Assembly: GCA_937868725.1 (NCBI GenBank)
Contig: CALMMQ010000105.1
Location: forward strand, 23,971-87,970
DNA from: an uncultured Pleomorphomonas sp.
GTDB taxonomy: Bacteria > Pseudomonadota > Alphaproteobacteria > Rhizobiales > Pleomorphomonadaceae
DNA: 64,000 bases
Direction: 5' to 3'
Positions 8,625-16,883 of this stretch are shown in pieces (position 1 is the first letter of the stretch; each line of letters starts with the position of its first letter). A model generated the notes under the pieces. It worked only from the letters and a program-made list of their open reading frames with translations, was not told where the DNA came from and did not search any database. A program made the translations under genes and the position numbers.

Positions 8625-9104
8625 TCAGCTCTTCTTCTTGTACATCGCGAGCATGCGGCTCGTGACCAGGAACCCGCCGAAGATGTTCACCGAGGCGAGG
8701 ATGACGGCAAGGAAGCCGAAACCGCGGGCCAGCCCGGTGCCGGGGGCCAGGAACTCGACGCCCACCGACAGCAGGGCGCCGACGACGATCACCGACGAGA
8801 TGGCGTTGGTGACGCTCATCAGCGGCGTATGAAGAGCCGGTGTCACCGACCAGACGACGAAGTAGCCGACGAAGATCGCCAGCACGAAAATCGACAGACG
8901 GAACACGAACGGATCGATGACGCCGCCCGACAGCGCGTGGGCGGCGGCGCCGGCGGCATCGGCGGCGGCTTCGGCGTGGCCGGAGGCCAGGGCATCCTGG
9001 GCCGCCTGCACGGCGGCGCCGGCATCATGGGCCGCCTTGAGGGCGGCTTCGGCGGATTGGCGGGCCTGCTCGATCGCGAGGTCGGCCGGAGTGGTAACGG
9101 GCAT
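8625..9104 (-). CDS. pntAB: NAD(P) transhydrogenase subunit alpha, membrane part (PntAB)
   Basis: A 159-aa protein corresponding to the membrane tail of the E. coli alpha subunit as a separate polypeptide, as in Rhodospirillum rubrum. The C-terminal half has three or four TM helices with the family block [19 protein letters not shown] and the ending [13 protein letters not shown]. The N-terminal part (about 1-60) is Ala-rich, helical and longer than in typical homologues, probably a linker. It lies between pntAA (15 nt gap) and pntB (9 nt gap) and is co-transcribed with them. Confidence 0.95.
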   Translation of the reverse strand: MPVTTPADLAIEQARQSAEAALKAAHDAGAAVQAAQDALASGHAEAAADAAGAAAHALSGGVIDPFVFRLSIFVLAIFVGYFVVWSVTPALHTPLMSVTNAISSVIVVGALLSVGVEFLAPGTGLARGFGFLAVILASVNIFGGFLVTSRMLAMYKKKS

Positions 9105-9119
9105 CGAATAGCCTCCGCG

Positions 9120-10253
9120 TCAGTTCAGGAAAGCCGGATGGACGACGCCACCATCGCGCGTCAGCACGGTGGCCTTGACGAGTTCGTCATCCCAGTTGAT
9201 GGCGAGCGCCTTCTCCTTCTTGTCGACCAGCGTCTCCAGGAAGGCGAAGAGGTTCTTGGCGTAGAGCTGCGAGGCCGTGGCGGCGATGCGGCCGGCGACG
9301 TTCCTGTGGCCGACGATCTTGACGCCGGTGTCCGTCACCACGATTTCGCCGACCCTGGCGCCCTCGACGTTGCCGCCGCGCTCGACGGCGAGATCGATGA
9401 GCACCGAACCCGGCTTCATCGACTGCACCATCGCCGCCGTCACCAGTCGCGGCGCGGCCCGGCCGGGGATCAGCGCCGTGGTGATGACGATGTCCTGCTT
9501 CTTGATGTGCTCGGCCACCAGCGCCGCCTGCTTGGCCTGGTATTCGGCCGACATCGGCTTGGCGTAGCCGGCGGCGGTCTCGGCCTGCTTGAACTCGTCG
9601 TCCTCGACGGCGATGAACTTGGCGCCGAGGCTTTCCACCTGCTCCTTGGCGGCCGGACGCACGTCGGTGGCCGTGATGATGGCGCCGAGGCGGCGGGCCG
9701 TGGCGATCGCCTGCAGACCGGCGACACCGGCGCCCATGACGAACACCTTGGCGGCGGGCACGGTGCCGGCCGCCGTCATCATCATCGGCAGGGCACGGCC
9801 GTACTCCGACGCCGCGTCGATCACCGCCTGATAGCCGGCGAGGTTGGCCTGGCTCGACAGCACGTCCATCACCTGGGCACGGGTGATGCGCGGCATGAAC
9901 TCCATGGCGAAAGCGACGATGCCGGCCTCGGCCATCGCCTTCACCGCGTCGCCATGGCCGTAGGGATCCATGGTGGCGATGACGATGGCGCCCTTCTTGA
10001 ACAGCGGCAGCTGCGTCGCGTCGGGGCGGCGCACCAGCAGCACGACATCGGCGTCGAGCGCCGTCTCGGCCGCGGTGGCAAGCACGGACGCACCAGCCTT
10101 GACGTACTCGTCGTCGACGATCAACGAGCGAAAGCCGGCTCCGGCTTCGACGGCGACGCTGGCCCCGAGGCCAACGAGACGCTTTACCGTGTCGGGCGAT
10201 GCGGCCACTCGTCCCTCGTCGGGATCAAGCTCTCGCAGAACTGCAACTTTCAT
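9120..10253 (-). CDS. pntAA: Re/Si-specific NAD(P)+ transhydrogenase subunit alpha, NAD-binding part
   Basis: 377 aa, soluble domain I that binds NAD(H), homologous to alanine dehydrogenase. It begins MKVAVLRELDPDEGRVAASP and has the nucleotide-binding fingerprint VFVMGAGVAGLQAIATARRLGA, then the RPAAKEQVESLGAKFI segment and the mobile-loop region. The start at 10253 is preceded by a strong GGAGG site six bases upstream; the longer ORF start at 10328 adds residues not found in the family. First gene of the three-gene pnt operon on the minus strand. The long gene-free stretch before it probably holds the promoter. Confidence 0.96.
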   Translation of the reverse strand: MKVAVLRELDPDEGRVAASPDTVKRLVGLGASVAVEAGAGFRSLIVDDEYVKAGASVLATAAETALDADVVLLVRRPDATQLPLFKKGAIVIATMDPYGHGDAVKAMAEAGIVAFAMEFMPRITRAQVMDVLSSQANLAGYQAVIDAASEYGRALPMMMTAAGTVPAAKVFVMGAGVAGLQAIATARRLGAIITATDVRPAAKEQVESLGAKFIAVEDDEFKQAETAAGYAKPMSAEYQAKQAALVAEHIKKQDIVITTALIPGRAAPRLVTAAMVQSMKPGSVLIDLAVERGGNVEGARVGEIVVTDTGVKIVGHRNVAGRIAATASQLYAKNLFAFLETLVDKKEKALAINWDDELVKATVLTRDGGVVHPAFLN

Positions 10254-11021
10254 CAATTCCCTCCAGACGACCTCGCTCACCGACCTCCGCAGGCCTGGAG
10301 CGAGACTCCCCAACGACGACATCGGCATGCCGCGCCGTCAGACGGACCAAGCACGGGCGGCCGGCGATCCGACGCCGACGCCCGCCAGCAAGCGGTTTGA
10401 AATGATCCGGCTTCCCCACCAGCGCAAACGGCGAGCACCACCTAGCGGCCGATCCGGCCTTTTCGCTTGTTTGCGTTGAACGATAGCCGGATCCCCGGCA
10501 CGCGGGAAAACACGTTGACCTCCACCCGCCTCCCGACAAGCGGACTATAGCGTTTCCCCGACGTAATCAAACGTATTTCAGCACCGCCATCGATCTCTGA
10601 TCCCCCACTTAATCGATCACATGCGCGAGCTAATCGTTTAGCGGAATCGGTCAGACGGAACAATCTCCAGATGAGTCGCAGATAACCTCTTAGTATAAAC
10701 GCTTAATTTTGCGTCAGCCAACTTTTCGTAAACGATCAGAAACGAACAGCCCGTTCAGAGCCAGGTCGCGACAACGAACAACCAGGCCGGCGGCTTTCCG
10801 CCAGTTCGGCCCGAACTGCGACACACTCCCAACTGACAAAATGATTAACACCGAACATTTTCGTCCAGCGCTTCGATCGTCGAGGCCAGCGTGTTCGTCA
10901 CGATCGCCACGCCACGTTCAACGTTTCGTGAGCCGCCAAAAATGACGAGACCGCCGCCGCCACCCTCGCATGGGGATGGCAGGACGGCGGCCCGGTCGGT
11001 GACGGTCGCCGAGCGCGGCGA
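10254..11021 (-). other. 768-nt gene-free region upstream of pntAA
   Basis: No ORF here has coding character. On the minus strand a sigma70-like promoter is possible: TTTGAT (10566-10571) and TATAGT (10544-10549), 16 bases apart, giving a leader of about 290 nt before pntAA. The stretch 10560-10860 is AT-richer than its surroundings and has recurring GATC and CGTTT words. The end near 10920-11021 is the 3' flank of pepF. Nothing else could be recognised. Confidence 0.4.
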
Positions 11022-12863
11022 TCAGTCGTCCATGGCTTCGAGTTCGCCGATCATCCGCTCGACGACGCCGAGGCCCATCTGCCAGAACGCCGGGTCGGTG
11101 GCGTCGAGCCCGAACGGCGCCAGCAGCTCGTGGTGGCGCTTGGTGCCGCCGGCTTCCAGCATGGCGAAGTACTTGTCCTGGAACCCCGGCTCGGCCTTCT
11201 CGAACACGGCGTAGAGCGAGTTCACCAGACAATCGCCGAAAGCGTAGGCATAGACGTAGAACGGCGAGTGGATGAAGTGGGGGATGTAGGACCAGAAGGT
11301 TTCGTAGCCCGGTCCGAACGAGATGGCCGGCCCGAGGCTCTCGCCCTGCACGTCCATCCAGAAGCCGTTGATCTGCTCGGCCGTCAGCTCGCCTTCGCGG
11401 CGGGCGGCGTGCACCTTGCGCTCGAAGGAGTAGAAGGCGATCTGCCGCACCACGGTGTTGATCATGTCCTCGACCTTGGAGGCAAGCAGCGTCCGCTTCT
11501 CGGCCGGCGTCTCGGCCTTGGCCAGCAGCGCCTTGAAGGTCAGCATCTCCCCGAACACCGACGCCGTTTCGGCCAGCGTCAGCGGCGTCGGCGCCATCAG
11601 CGCCCCCTGCCGGCCGGCCAGCACCTGATGCACGCCGTGACCGAGTTCGTGGGCCAGCGTCATGACGTCCCGCGTCCGGCCGAGGAAGTTGACCAGCACG
11701 AACGGATGGGCCGACGGCACCGTCGGATGGGCAAAGGCGCCCGGCGACTTGCCCGGCCGCACCGGCGCATCGATCCAGTTTTCCTCGAAGAAGCGGCTGG
11801 CGATGTCGGCCATGCGCGGCGAAAAGCGGCCATAGGCCGACAGCACCGTCTCGCGCGCCTCGTCCCAGCCGATGCGGCGGTTGACGGCGCCCGGCAGCGG
11901 CGCGTTGCGGTCCCAATAGGGCATGACCTCGGTGCCCATCCAGCGGGCCTTGAGGCGATAGTAGCGATGCGACAGGCGCGGATAGGCTTCGCGCACCGCC
12001 GCCACCAGTGCGTCGACGACGCCGCGTTCGACGCGGTTGGCGAGATGACGGGCGTCGGCGATATCCTCGAAGCCGCGCCAGCGGTCGGAGATCTCCTTGT
12101 CCTTGGCCAGCGTGTTGGTGATGCGCGAGAACACCGTGATGTTGGCCGACAGCGTCTTGCCGATGGCCTCGGCCGCTGCCCGCCGCTTGGCGCCGTCCGG
12201 CTCCTGCATCAGGTGCAGCGTCGGCTCGATGGTCAGTTCCTCGCCGTCGACGTCGAAGCGCAGTCCGGCAATGGTCTCGTCGAACAGCCGGTTCCATGCC
12301 GCGTAGCTGGTGATCGACTTCTCATGGAACAGCTCCTCGACCCGGTCCTCGAGCTGGTAGGGCTTTTCGAGGCGGATGTCGGCCAGCCACGGCCGGTAAC
12401 GGGCCAGCGCCGCATCGGCGAGCGCCGTTTCGAGGGCGTCGCTGTCGAGGCGGTTGAGTTCGAGCTCGAAGAACAGCAGGCCCGACGAGATGTTGGTGAT
12501 CTTTTCCTGCACGTCGCCAAAGAACTTGGCGCGCACCGGGTCGGTGGTGTTGCCCGAATAGAGCAGCCCGGCATAGCTCATCAGGCGGCCCATCAGGTCC
12601 TGCAGCGCCTCGTAGTCGGCGATGATGGCGGCGAGCTGCCGGCCACCTTCGGGCGCCGCGACGATGGCGGCGAGCCGGCCCTTGGCACGATCGGAGAAGG
12701 CGTCGGCCAGATCGATCGCCCGATCGAGATCGGCGGTCACCGCCGGATCGTCCGGCGCGGCATAGAGCGCCGTCAGGTCCCACTCGGGCAGCGCGGCCTC
12801 GCCGCCCGGCGCGCTCGGTTCGGCGGCGGAAAGAACGGGCATCGACGTCGGCACGCGCTTCAT
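11022..12863 (-). CDS. pepF: oligoendopeptidase F (M3 family zinc metallopeptidase)
   Basis: A 613-aa cytoplasmic metallopeptidase that cleaves short peptides. The zinc motif HELGH is at residues 405-409 in the context MTLAHELGHGVHQVL, and the downstream glutamate lies in LAETASVFGEM. The N-terminal helical oligopeptidase domain, with WDLTALYAAPDDP near the start, is typical of the pepF/M3B clade. The start at 12863 (MKRVPTSMPVLS) has a GGGAG site upstream; the ORF opens further upstream in unrelated sequence. It stands alone between the pnt operon and a divergent regulator gene. Confidence 0.95.
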   Translation of the reverse strand: MKRVPTSMPVLSAAEPSAPGGEAALPEWDLTALYAAPDDPAVTADLDRAIDLADAFSDRAKGRLAAIVAAPEGGRQLAAIIADYEALQDLMGRLMSYAGLLYSGNTTDPVRAKFFGDVQEKITNISSGLLFFELELNRLDSDALETALADAALARYRPWLADIRLEKPYQLEDRVEELFHEKSITSYAAWNRLFDETIAGLRFDVDGEELTIEPTLHLMQEPDGAKRRAAAEAIGKTLSANITVFSRITNTLAKDKEISDRWRGFEDIADARHLANRVERGVVDALVAAVREAYPRLSHRYYRLKARWMGTEVMPYWDRNAPLPGAVNRRIGWDEARETVLSAYGRFSPRMADIASRFFEENWIDAPVRPGKSPGAFAHPTVPSAHPFVLVNFLGRTRDVMTLAHELGHGVHQVLAGRQGALMAPTPLTLAETASVFGEMLTFKALLAKAETPAEKRTLLASKVEDMINTVVRQIAFYSFERKVHAARREGELTAEQINGFWMDVQGESLGPAISFGPGYETFWSYIPHFIHSPFYVYAYAFGDCLVNSLYAVFEKAEPGFQDKYFAMLEAGGTKRHHELLAPFGLDATDPAFWQMGLGVVERMIGELEAMDD

Positions 12864-13079
12864 CTCTATGGCTCCCTGTCCGGATCGGTCGCCGGGCGGC
12901 GGCCGATGCCTTGTTCGCGAATGGTCGCCGCGCAGGGCGGCGGGAACCCATCCATATCGGTTTGCCGCGCCGGCCTTCAACCGCCAAGAGGTCAAAAAAC
13001 CGATCGACTAACCTCCTCTTAACCCATTGGCGGCCACACTGACCCGAATTGATACAGAATCGCCTGCGCGGATGGAGCG

Positions 13080-14663
13080 ATGGCAGCCCGCATACTGATC
13101 GTCGATGACGACCCCATTCAGCGTCGGCTTCTCGAGGAAGCCATCAAGCGCTTCGGCTACGACGCCGTGACCGCCGAGGGCGGCGAGGAAGCGCTTGCCC
13201 TCCTCGGCGCCGCCCGCGGCAGCTTCGATCTCATGGTGCTCGACCTGGTCATGCCCGATCTCGACGGCATGGGCGTGCTCGAACGCCTCGATCGCTCCGG
13301 TGTCAGCCTGCCGGTCATCGTCCAGACCTCGCGCGGCGGCATCGACACCGTGGTCGGCGCCATGCGCGCCGGCGCCTTCGACTTCATCGTCAAACCGGTG
13401 AGCCACGAGCGCCTGGCGGTGTCGATCCAGAACGCCCTCAAAGTCACCGCCCTCGAAGGCGAAATCCGCCGCTCGCGCCGCGGCCCGACCGGCGCGCTCA
13501 CCTTCCGCGACATCATCACGCGCAGCCCCGAGATGGCGCGTGTGCTGCGCCTTGGCGAACGGGCGGCCAACTCGAACATTCCCATCCTGATCGAGGGTGA
13601 AAGCGGCGTCGGCAAGGAGCTGGTGGCCCGGGCCATCCAGGGAACGTCCGACCGACGCGGCAAGCCGTTCGTCACCGTCAACTGCGGCGCCATCCCGGCC
13701 AATCTGGTGCAGTCGACGCTGTTCGGCCACGAAAAGGGGGCTTTCACCGGCGCCGTCGACCGCCACGTCGGCAAGTTCCAGGAAGCGCATACCGGCACGC
13801 TGTTCCTCGACGAGATCGGCGAACTGCCGCTCGAAATGCAGGTGCAGCTGCTGCGCGTGCTGCAGGAAGGCGAGATCGAGCCGGTCGGCGCCCGCCGCAG
13901 CCAGAAGGTCGACTTCCGCCTGATCTCGGCCACCAACCGCCGCCTCCTCGACATGGTCAAGGAAGGCGTCTTCCGCGAAGACCTCTACTATCGGCTCAAC
14001 GTCTATCCCATCTTTGTGCCGCCGCTGCGTGATCGGCGCGAAGACATCCCGGTCCTGACCGAGCACTTCATTGCCCGCATCGCCGCCGAGGAAGGCAAGC
14101 GCCGCGTCACCGGCATCCGGCCGGACGCGCTGGCCATGCTGTCGGCCTTCAACTGGCCGGGCAACATCCGCCAGCTCGAAAACACCGTCTTCCGCGCCAT
14201 GATCCTGTCGGACGGACCGGAGCTGACGGTCGACGACTTTCCCCAGATCGCCGCCCTGGTTGGCCACGTTTCGGCCATCCGCCGGGTTGAGGATGGCGAC
14301 GGCGCGCTGCCCGGCACCCCGCCAGCGCCGGTCTCCGTCACCACGACGGCGACCGAAGCCACGGCCGAACCCGTCGGGCGCGGCGATATCGCGTCGAGCG
14401 ATCTCATTGGGGTGGCCGTCAAGGAGCCCTCGCGCAGCGAGCCGGCGCCGTTCGGCTTCATGCGCTCGCTATCCGACGACGGCCATGTCCGCACGCTGAC
14501 CGCCGTCGAAGAGGAAATGATCCGCCTCGCCATCGACCACTACGGCGGCCGCATGGCCGAGGTGGCCCGCCGCCTCGGCATCGGCCGTTCGACGCTGTAC
14601 CGCAAGCTCAAGGAATACGGGCTGGCCGACAGCGATGATGAGCCGGGTGTGGCCGCCGAGTGA
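13080..14663 (+). CDS. sigma-54-dependent response regulator (NtrC family), orphan
   Basis: 527 aa with three domains. A receiver (about 4-120) has the acidic pocket VDDDP and phospho-acceptor D55 in LDLVMPDLDG. The AAA+ central domain has Walker A GESGVGKE at 173-180, the sigma54-contact loop GAFTGA at 220-225 and Walker B LFLDEIGEL. A C-terminal Fis-type HTH (about 480-515) contains MAEVARRLGIGRSTLYRKL. An unusually long low-complexity linker (about 400-470) separates the AAA+ and HTH parts. It activates sigma54 promoters when phosphorylated. No histidine kinase lies next to it, so the input is unknown. Confidence 0.94.
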   Translation: MAARILIVDDDPIQRRLLEEAIKRFGYDAVTAEGGEEALALLGAARGSFDLMVLDLVMPDLDGMGVLERLDRSGVSLPVIVQTSRGGIDTVVGAMRAGAFDFIVKPVSHERLAVSIQNALKVTALEGEIRRSRRGPTGALTFRDIITRSPEMARVLRLGERAANSNIPILIEGESGVGKELVARAIQGTSDRRGKPFVTVNCGAIPANLVQSTLFGHEKGAFTGAVDRHVGKFQEAHTGTLFLDEIGELPLEMQVQLLRVLQEGEIEPVGARRSQKVDFRLISATNRRLLDMVKEGVFREDLYYRLNVYPIFVPPLRDRREDIPVLTEHFIARIAAEEGKRRVTGIRPDALAMLSAFNWPGNIRQLENTVFRAMILSDGPELTVDDFPQIAALVGHVSAIRRVEDGDGALPGTPPAPVSVTTTATEATAEPVGRGDIASSDLIGVAVKEPSRSEPAPFGFMRSLSDDGHVRTLTAVEEEMIRLAIDHYGGRMAEVARRLGIGRSTLYRKLKEYGLADSDDEPGVAAE

Positions 14664-14795
14664 CAAGGCGCCGCTAAACGGGCCTGTTCGGGCGTTGGCG
14701 CTTGCAACGTCGCCTCCGATGGCCCCAAACACATAATTCGCAAATCAGTCCGGACGGGGATGGCCTCGTGCTGTCCTGGACAGATGGTGGAAGCC

Positions 14796-16553
14796 ATGAC
14801 CTCGCTGACCTTCAGAACCTTCGCTTCGACCTTCGCCCTGGCGCTTGCCGTCGGCCTGGCCTCGCCGGCCGCCGCCCAGACCGCCGAGCCGATGCCCGAC
14901 GCCGCCGGCAATGATGTCGTCACGCCCGATGTCGTCACGCCCGATCAGGTCACGGTGCCCGAGGTCGGCGCCGCCATCGAGGCCGCGCCCGCCGTCGATG
15001 CGCCAGTGATTGATGCGCCCACCGTCCAGCCGCACACCCAGTCGCTGCCAAGCGCCATCGCCGCCCTGGTCGCCTCCGAGGCGGTCGGCAAGACCGGCGA
15101 TCTCAAGCGCCGCGCCGATGCCGTTGCCAAGTTCTACGGCGCCCGCGCCGACGCGCCGGTCTGGCTCGACCATGGCGTATTCACCGCCAACGCCCGCGCC
15201 GTCATCGCCCGCCTCGGCGCCGCCGCCGACGACGGTCTCGACCCGGCCGATTTCGCCCTGCCCGACGCCGACTTCAACGCCGAGGCGGCCGATGCCGCGG
15301 CGGCCGCGGCCCAGGAAGTGGGATTGTCGCTGGCCATCGCCACCTTCGCCGAGCAGGCCTCCGGCGGCCGGCTGGTGCCAACGTCGATCTACAAGGACAT
15401 CACCCGCACGCCCGAGCGCATCGCCGGCTTCAAGGCCCTCGGCCTCGTCGCCGCCGCCACCGACCCGGTGGCCGCGCTCGACGGCTTCAATCCGCCCGAA
15501 CCGGCGTTTGCCCACCTCAAGGCCAAGCTCAAGGAGCTGCGCGCCACCGCCGCCGGTCCGGCCGAGGCCCCGGTGGTGCTGAGCCGGACCATCAAGCCCG
15601 GCATGAGTGATCCCGGCATTCCGGCCCTGCGCCAGCGCCTCGGCGTGCCCGAGGCCGATGACCCGCAGGCCGAGCTCGTCTACGACGAGACGCTGGCCGC
15701 CGCCGTCGAGATGTTCCAGACCGAGAACGGTCTCGCCGCCGACGGCGTCGTCGGTGGCCGCACGCTGTCGGTACTCAACAAGAATTCCGGCGATCTCGCC
15801 GGCGACATCGTCGCCAACATGGAAATGTGGCGCTGGATGCCGCGCGACCTCGGCCGCGACTACGTCTTCGTCAACGTGCCCGAGTTCATGGTGCGCGTCT
15901 ATCGCGGCGGCCAGGAAGTGCACGAGGCCCGTTCGGTGGTCGGCAAGACCACCAACCAGACGCCGATCTTCTCCGGCGAAATGCAGTATCTGGTGGTCAA
16001 TCCCTACTGGAACGTGCCGGAATCCATCAAGATCAAGGAGATGCTGCCCGAGATCAAAGCTGATCCGGTCGGCTACTTCTCCCGTCACGGTTACGAGGCC
16101 ACCTGGAACGGCCAGGTGATCGACCCCGCACGCATCATCTGGGACGAGAACGCCGTCAAGGCGGTCGGCATCCGCCAGGTGCCGGGCGAGGCCAACGCCC
16201 TCGGCCACATCAAGTTCATGTTCCCCAACCAGCACGCCGTCTATCTGCACGACACGCCGATGCGCAAGCTGTTCGGCCGCGACGTCCGCGCCTTCAGCCA
16301 CGGCTGCGTGCGCGTCGACGATCCCATGTCGTTCGCCGCCGCCGTGCTCGATGGCGACCCCAACTGGAACGTCCCCAAGTTGCAGGCCCTGTTCGGCGGC
16401 CCCGAGCAGCGCATCGACATCTCCACCCACCTCAAGGTGCACATCGCCTATTTCACCGTGAATGTCGCCGACAATGGCGCCGTCCAGGTTTTCGATGACA
16501 TCTACGGCCACGTACAAAGGATAAAAGCAGCCTTCCGGCGCTCGCAAATCTGA
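14796..16553 (+). CDS. L,D-transpeptidase (YcbB/LdtD-type)
   Basis: A 585-aa exported protein making 3-3 cross-links in peptidoglycan. It starts with a signal peptide (MTSLTFRTFASTFALALAV...ASPAAAQ, cleavage near AAA-Q). It continues with an acidic linker, an LdtD-type scaffold domain, a peptidoglycan-binding domain (about 270-330, with IPALRQRLGV and DGVVGGRTLSVLN), and a C-terminal YkuD domain with the catalytic motif S-HGC-R: H502, C504, R506 in SHGCVRVDDP. The start at 14796 was chosen because GGTGGAAG sits just upstream and a proper signal peptide follows. The next gene is another exported cell-wall protein, suggesting a shared role in wall remodelling. Confidence 0.93.
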   Translation: MTSLTFRTFASTFALALAVGLASPAAAQTAEPMPDAAGNDVVTPDVVTPDQVTVPEVGAAIEAAPAVDAPVIDAPTVQPHTQSLPSAIAALVASEAVGKTGDLKRRADAVAKFYGARADAPVWLDHGVFTANARAVIARLGAAADDGLDPADFALPDADFNAEAADAAAAAAQEVGLSLAIATFAEQASGGRLVPTSIYKDITRTPERIAGFKALGLVAAATDPVAALDGFNPPEPAFAHLKAKLKELRATAAGPAEAPVVLSRTIKPGMSDPGIPALRQRLGVPEADDPQAELVYDETLAAAVEMFQTENGLAADGVVGGRTLSVLNKNSGDLAGDIVANMEMWRWMPRDLGRDYVFVNVPEFMVRVYRGGQEVHEARSVVGKTTNQTPIFSGEMQYLVVNPYWNVPESIKIKEMLPEIKADPVGYFSRHGYEATWNGQVIDPARIIWDENAVKAVGIRQVPGEANALGHIKFMFPNQHAVYLHDTPMRKLFGRDVRAFSHGCVRVDDPMSFAAAVLDGDPNWNVPKLQALFGGPEQRIDISTHLKVHIAYFTVNVADNGAVQVFDDIYGHVQRIKAAFRRSQI

Positions 16554-16883
16554 CCGCAAAGGCGGCACGGTCTCAAATCAGCCAGCCAGATCAATATCTT
16601 GCAACTCCGTTGGCCATAGCGGCCGCCGGGGTTGTTGGCGTTTGGCATTGCCGTAAACTACGCACTTGGCGTTTGACCGCGACGCAGCTATTGTGAGCCG
16701 CCCTTTTCCTAGGGGTTAGCAAAGCGTTGGAACGCGGGAGCGGACGTTATCGAATTGTCAGGCACGGTAAACCGTCGATTAACGGATCTGGTCAATGATC
16801 GCTCAGGGCTGGTCATGAACACGGATACCGGGCAGAGGCCATTGACTGAAAATTTCGCATCCACGGGGAGAGGTAACACGGAC
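16554..16883 (+). promoter_or_regulatory. intergenic region with candidate promoter for the DUF882 gene
   Basis: 330 bases without a gene. A sigma70-like pair TTGGCG (16666-16671) and TATTGT (16689-16694), 17 bases apart, would give a leader of about 185 nt. The ribosome-binding site GGGGAGAGG is at 16865-16873. Nothing else was recognised. Confidence 0.4.

Noticed and set aside
5730..10400. Long antisense ORFs over the MATE and pnt genes
   Set aside because: Low-complexity His/Asp/Gly/Arg products; complementary to genes with clear families.
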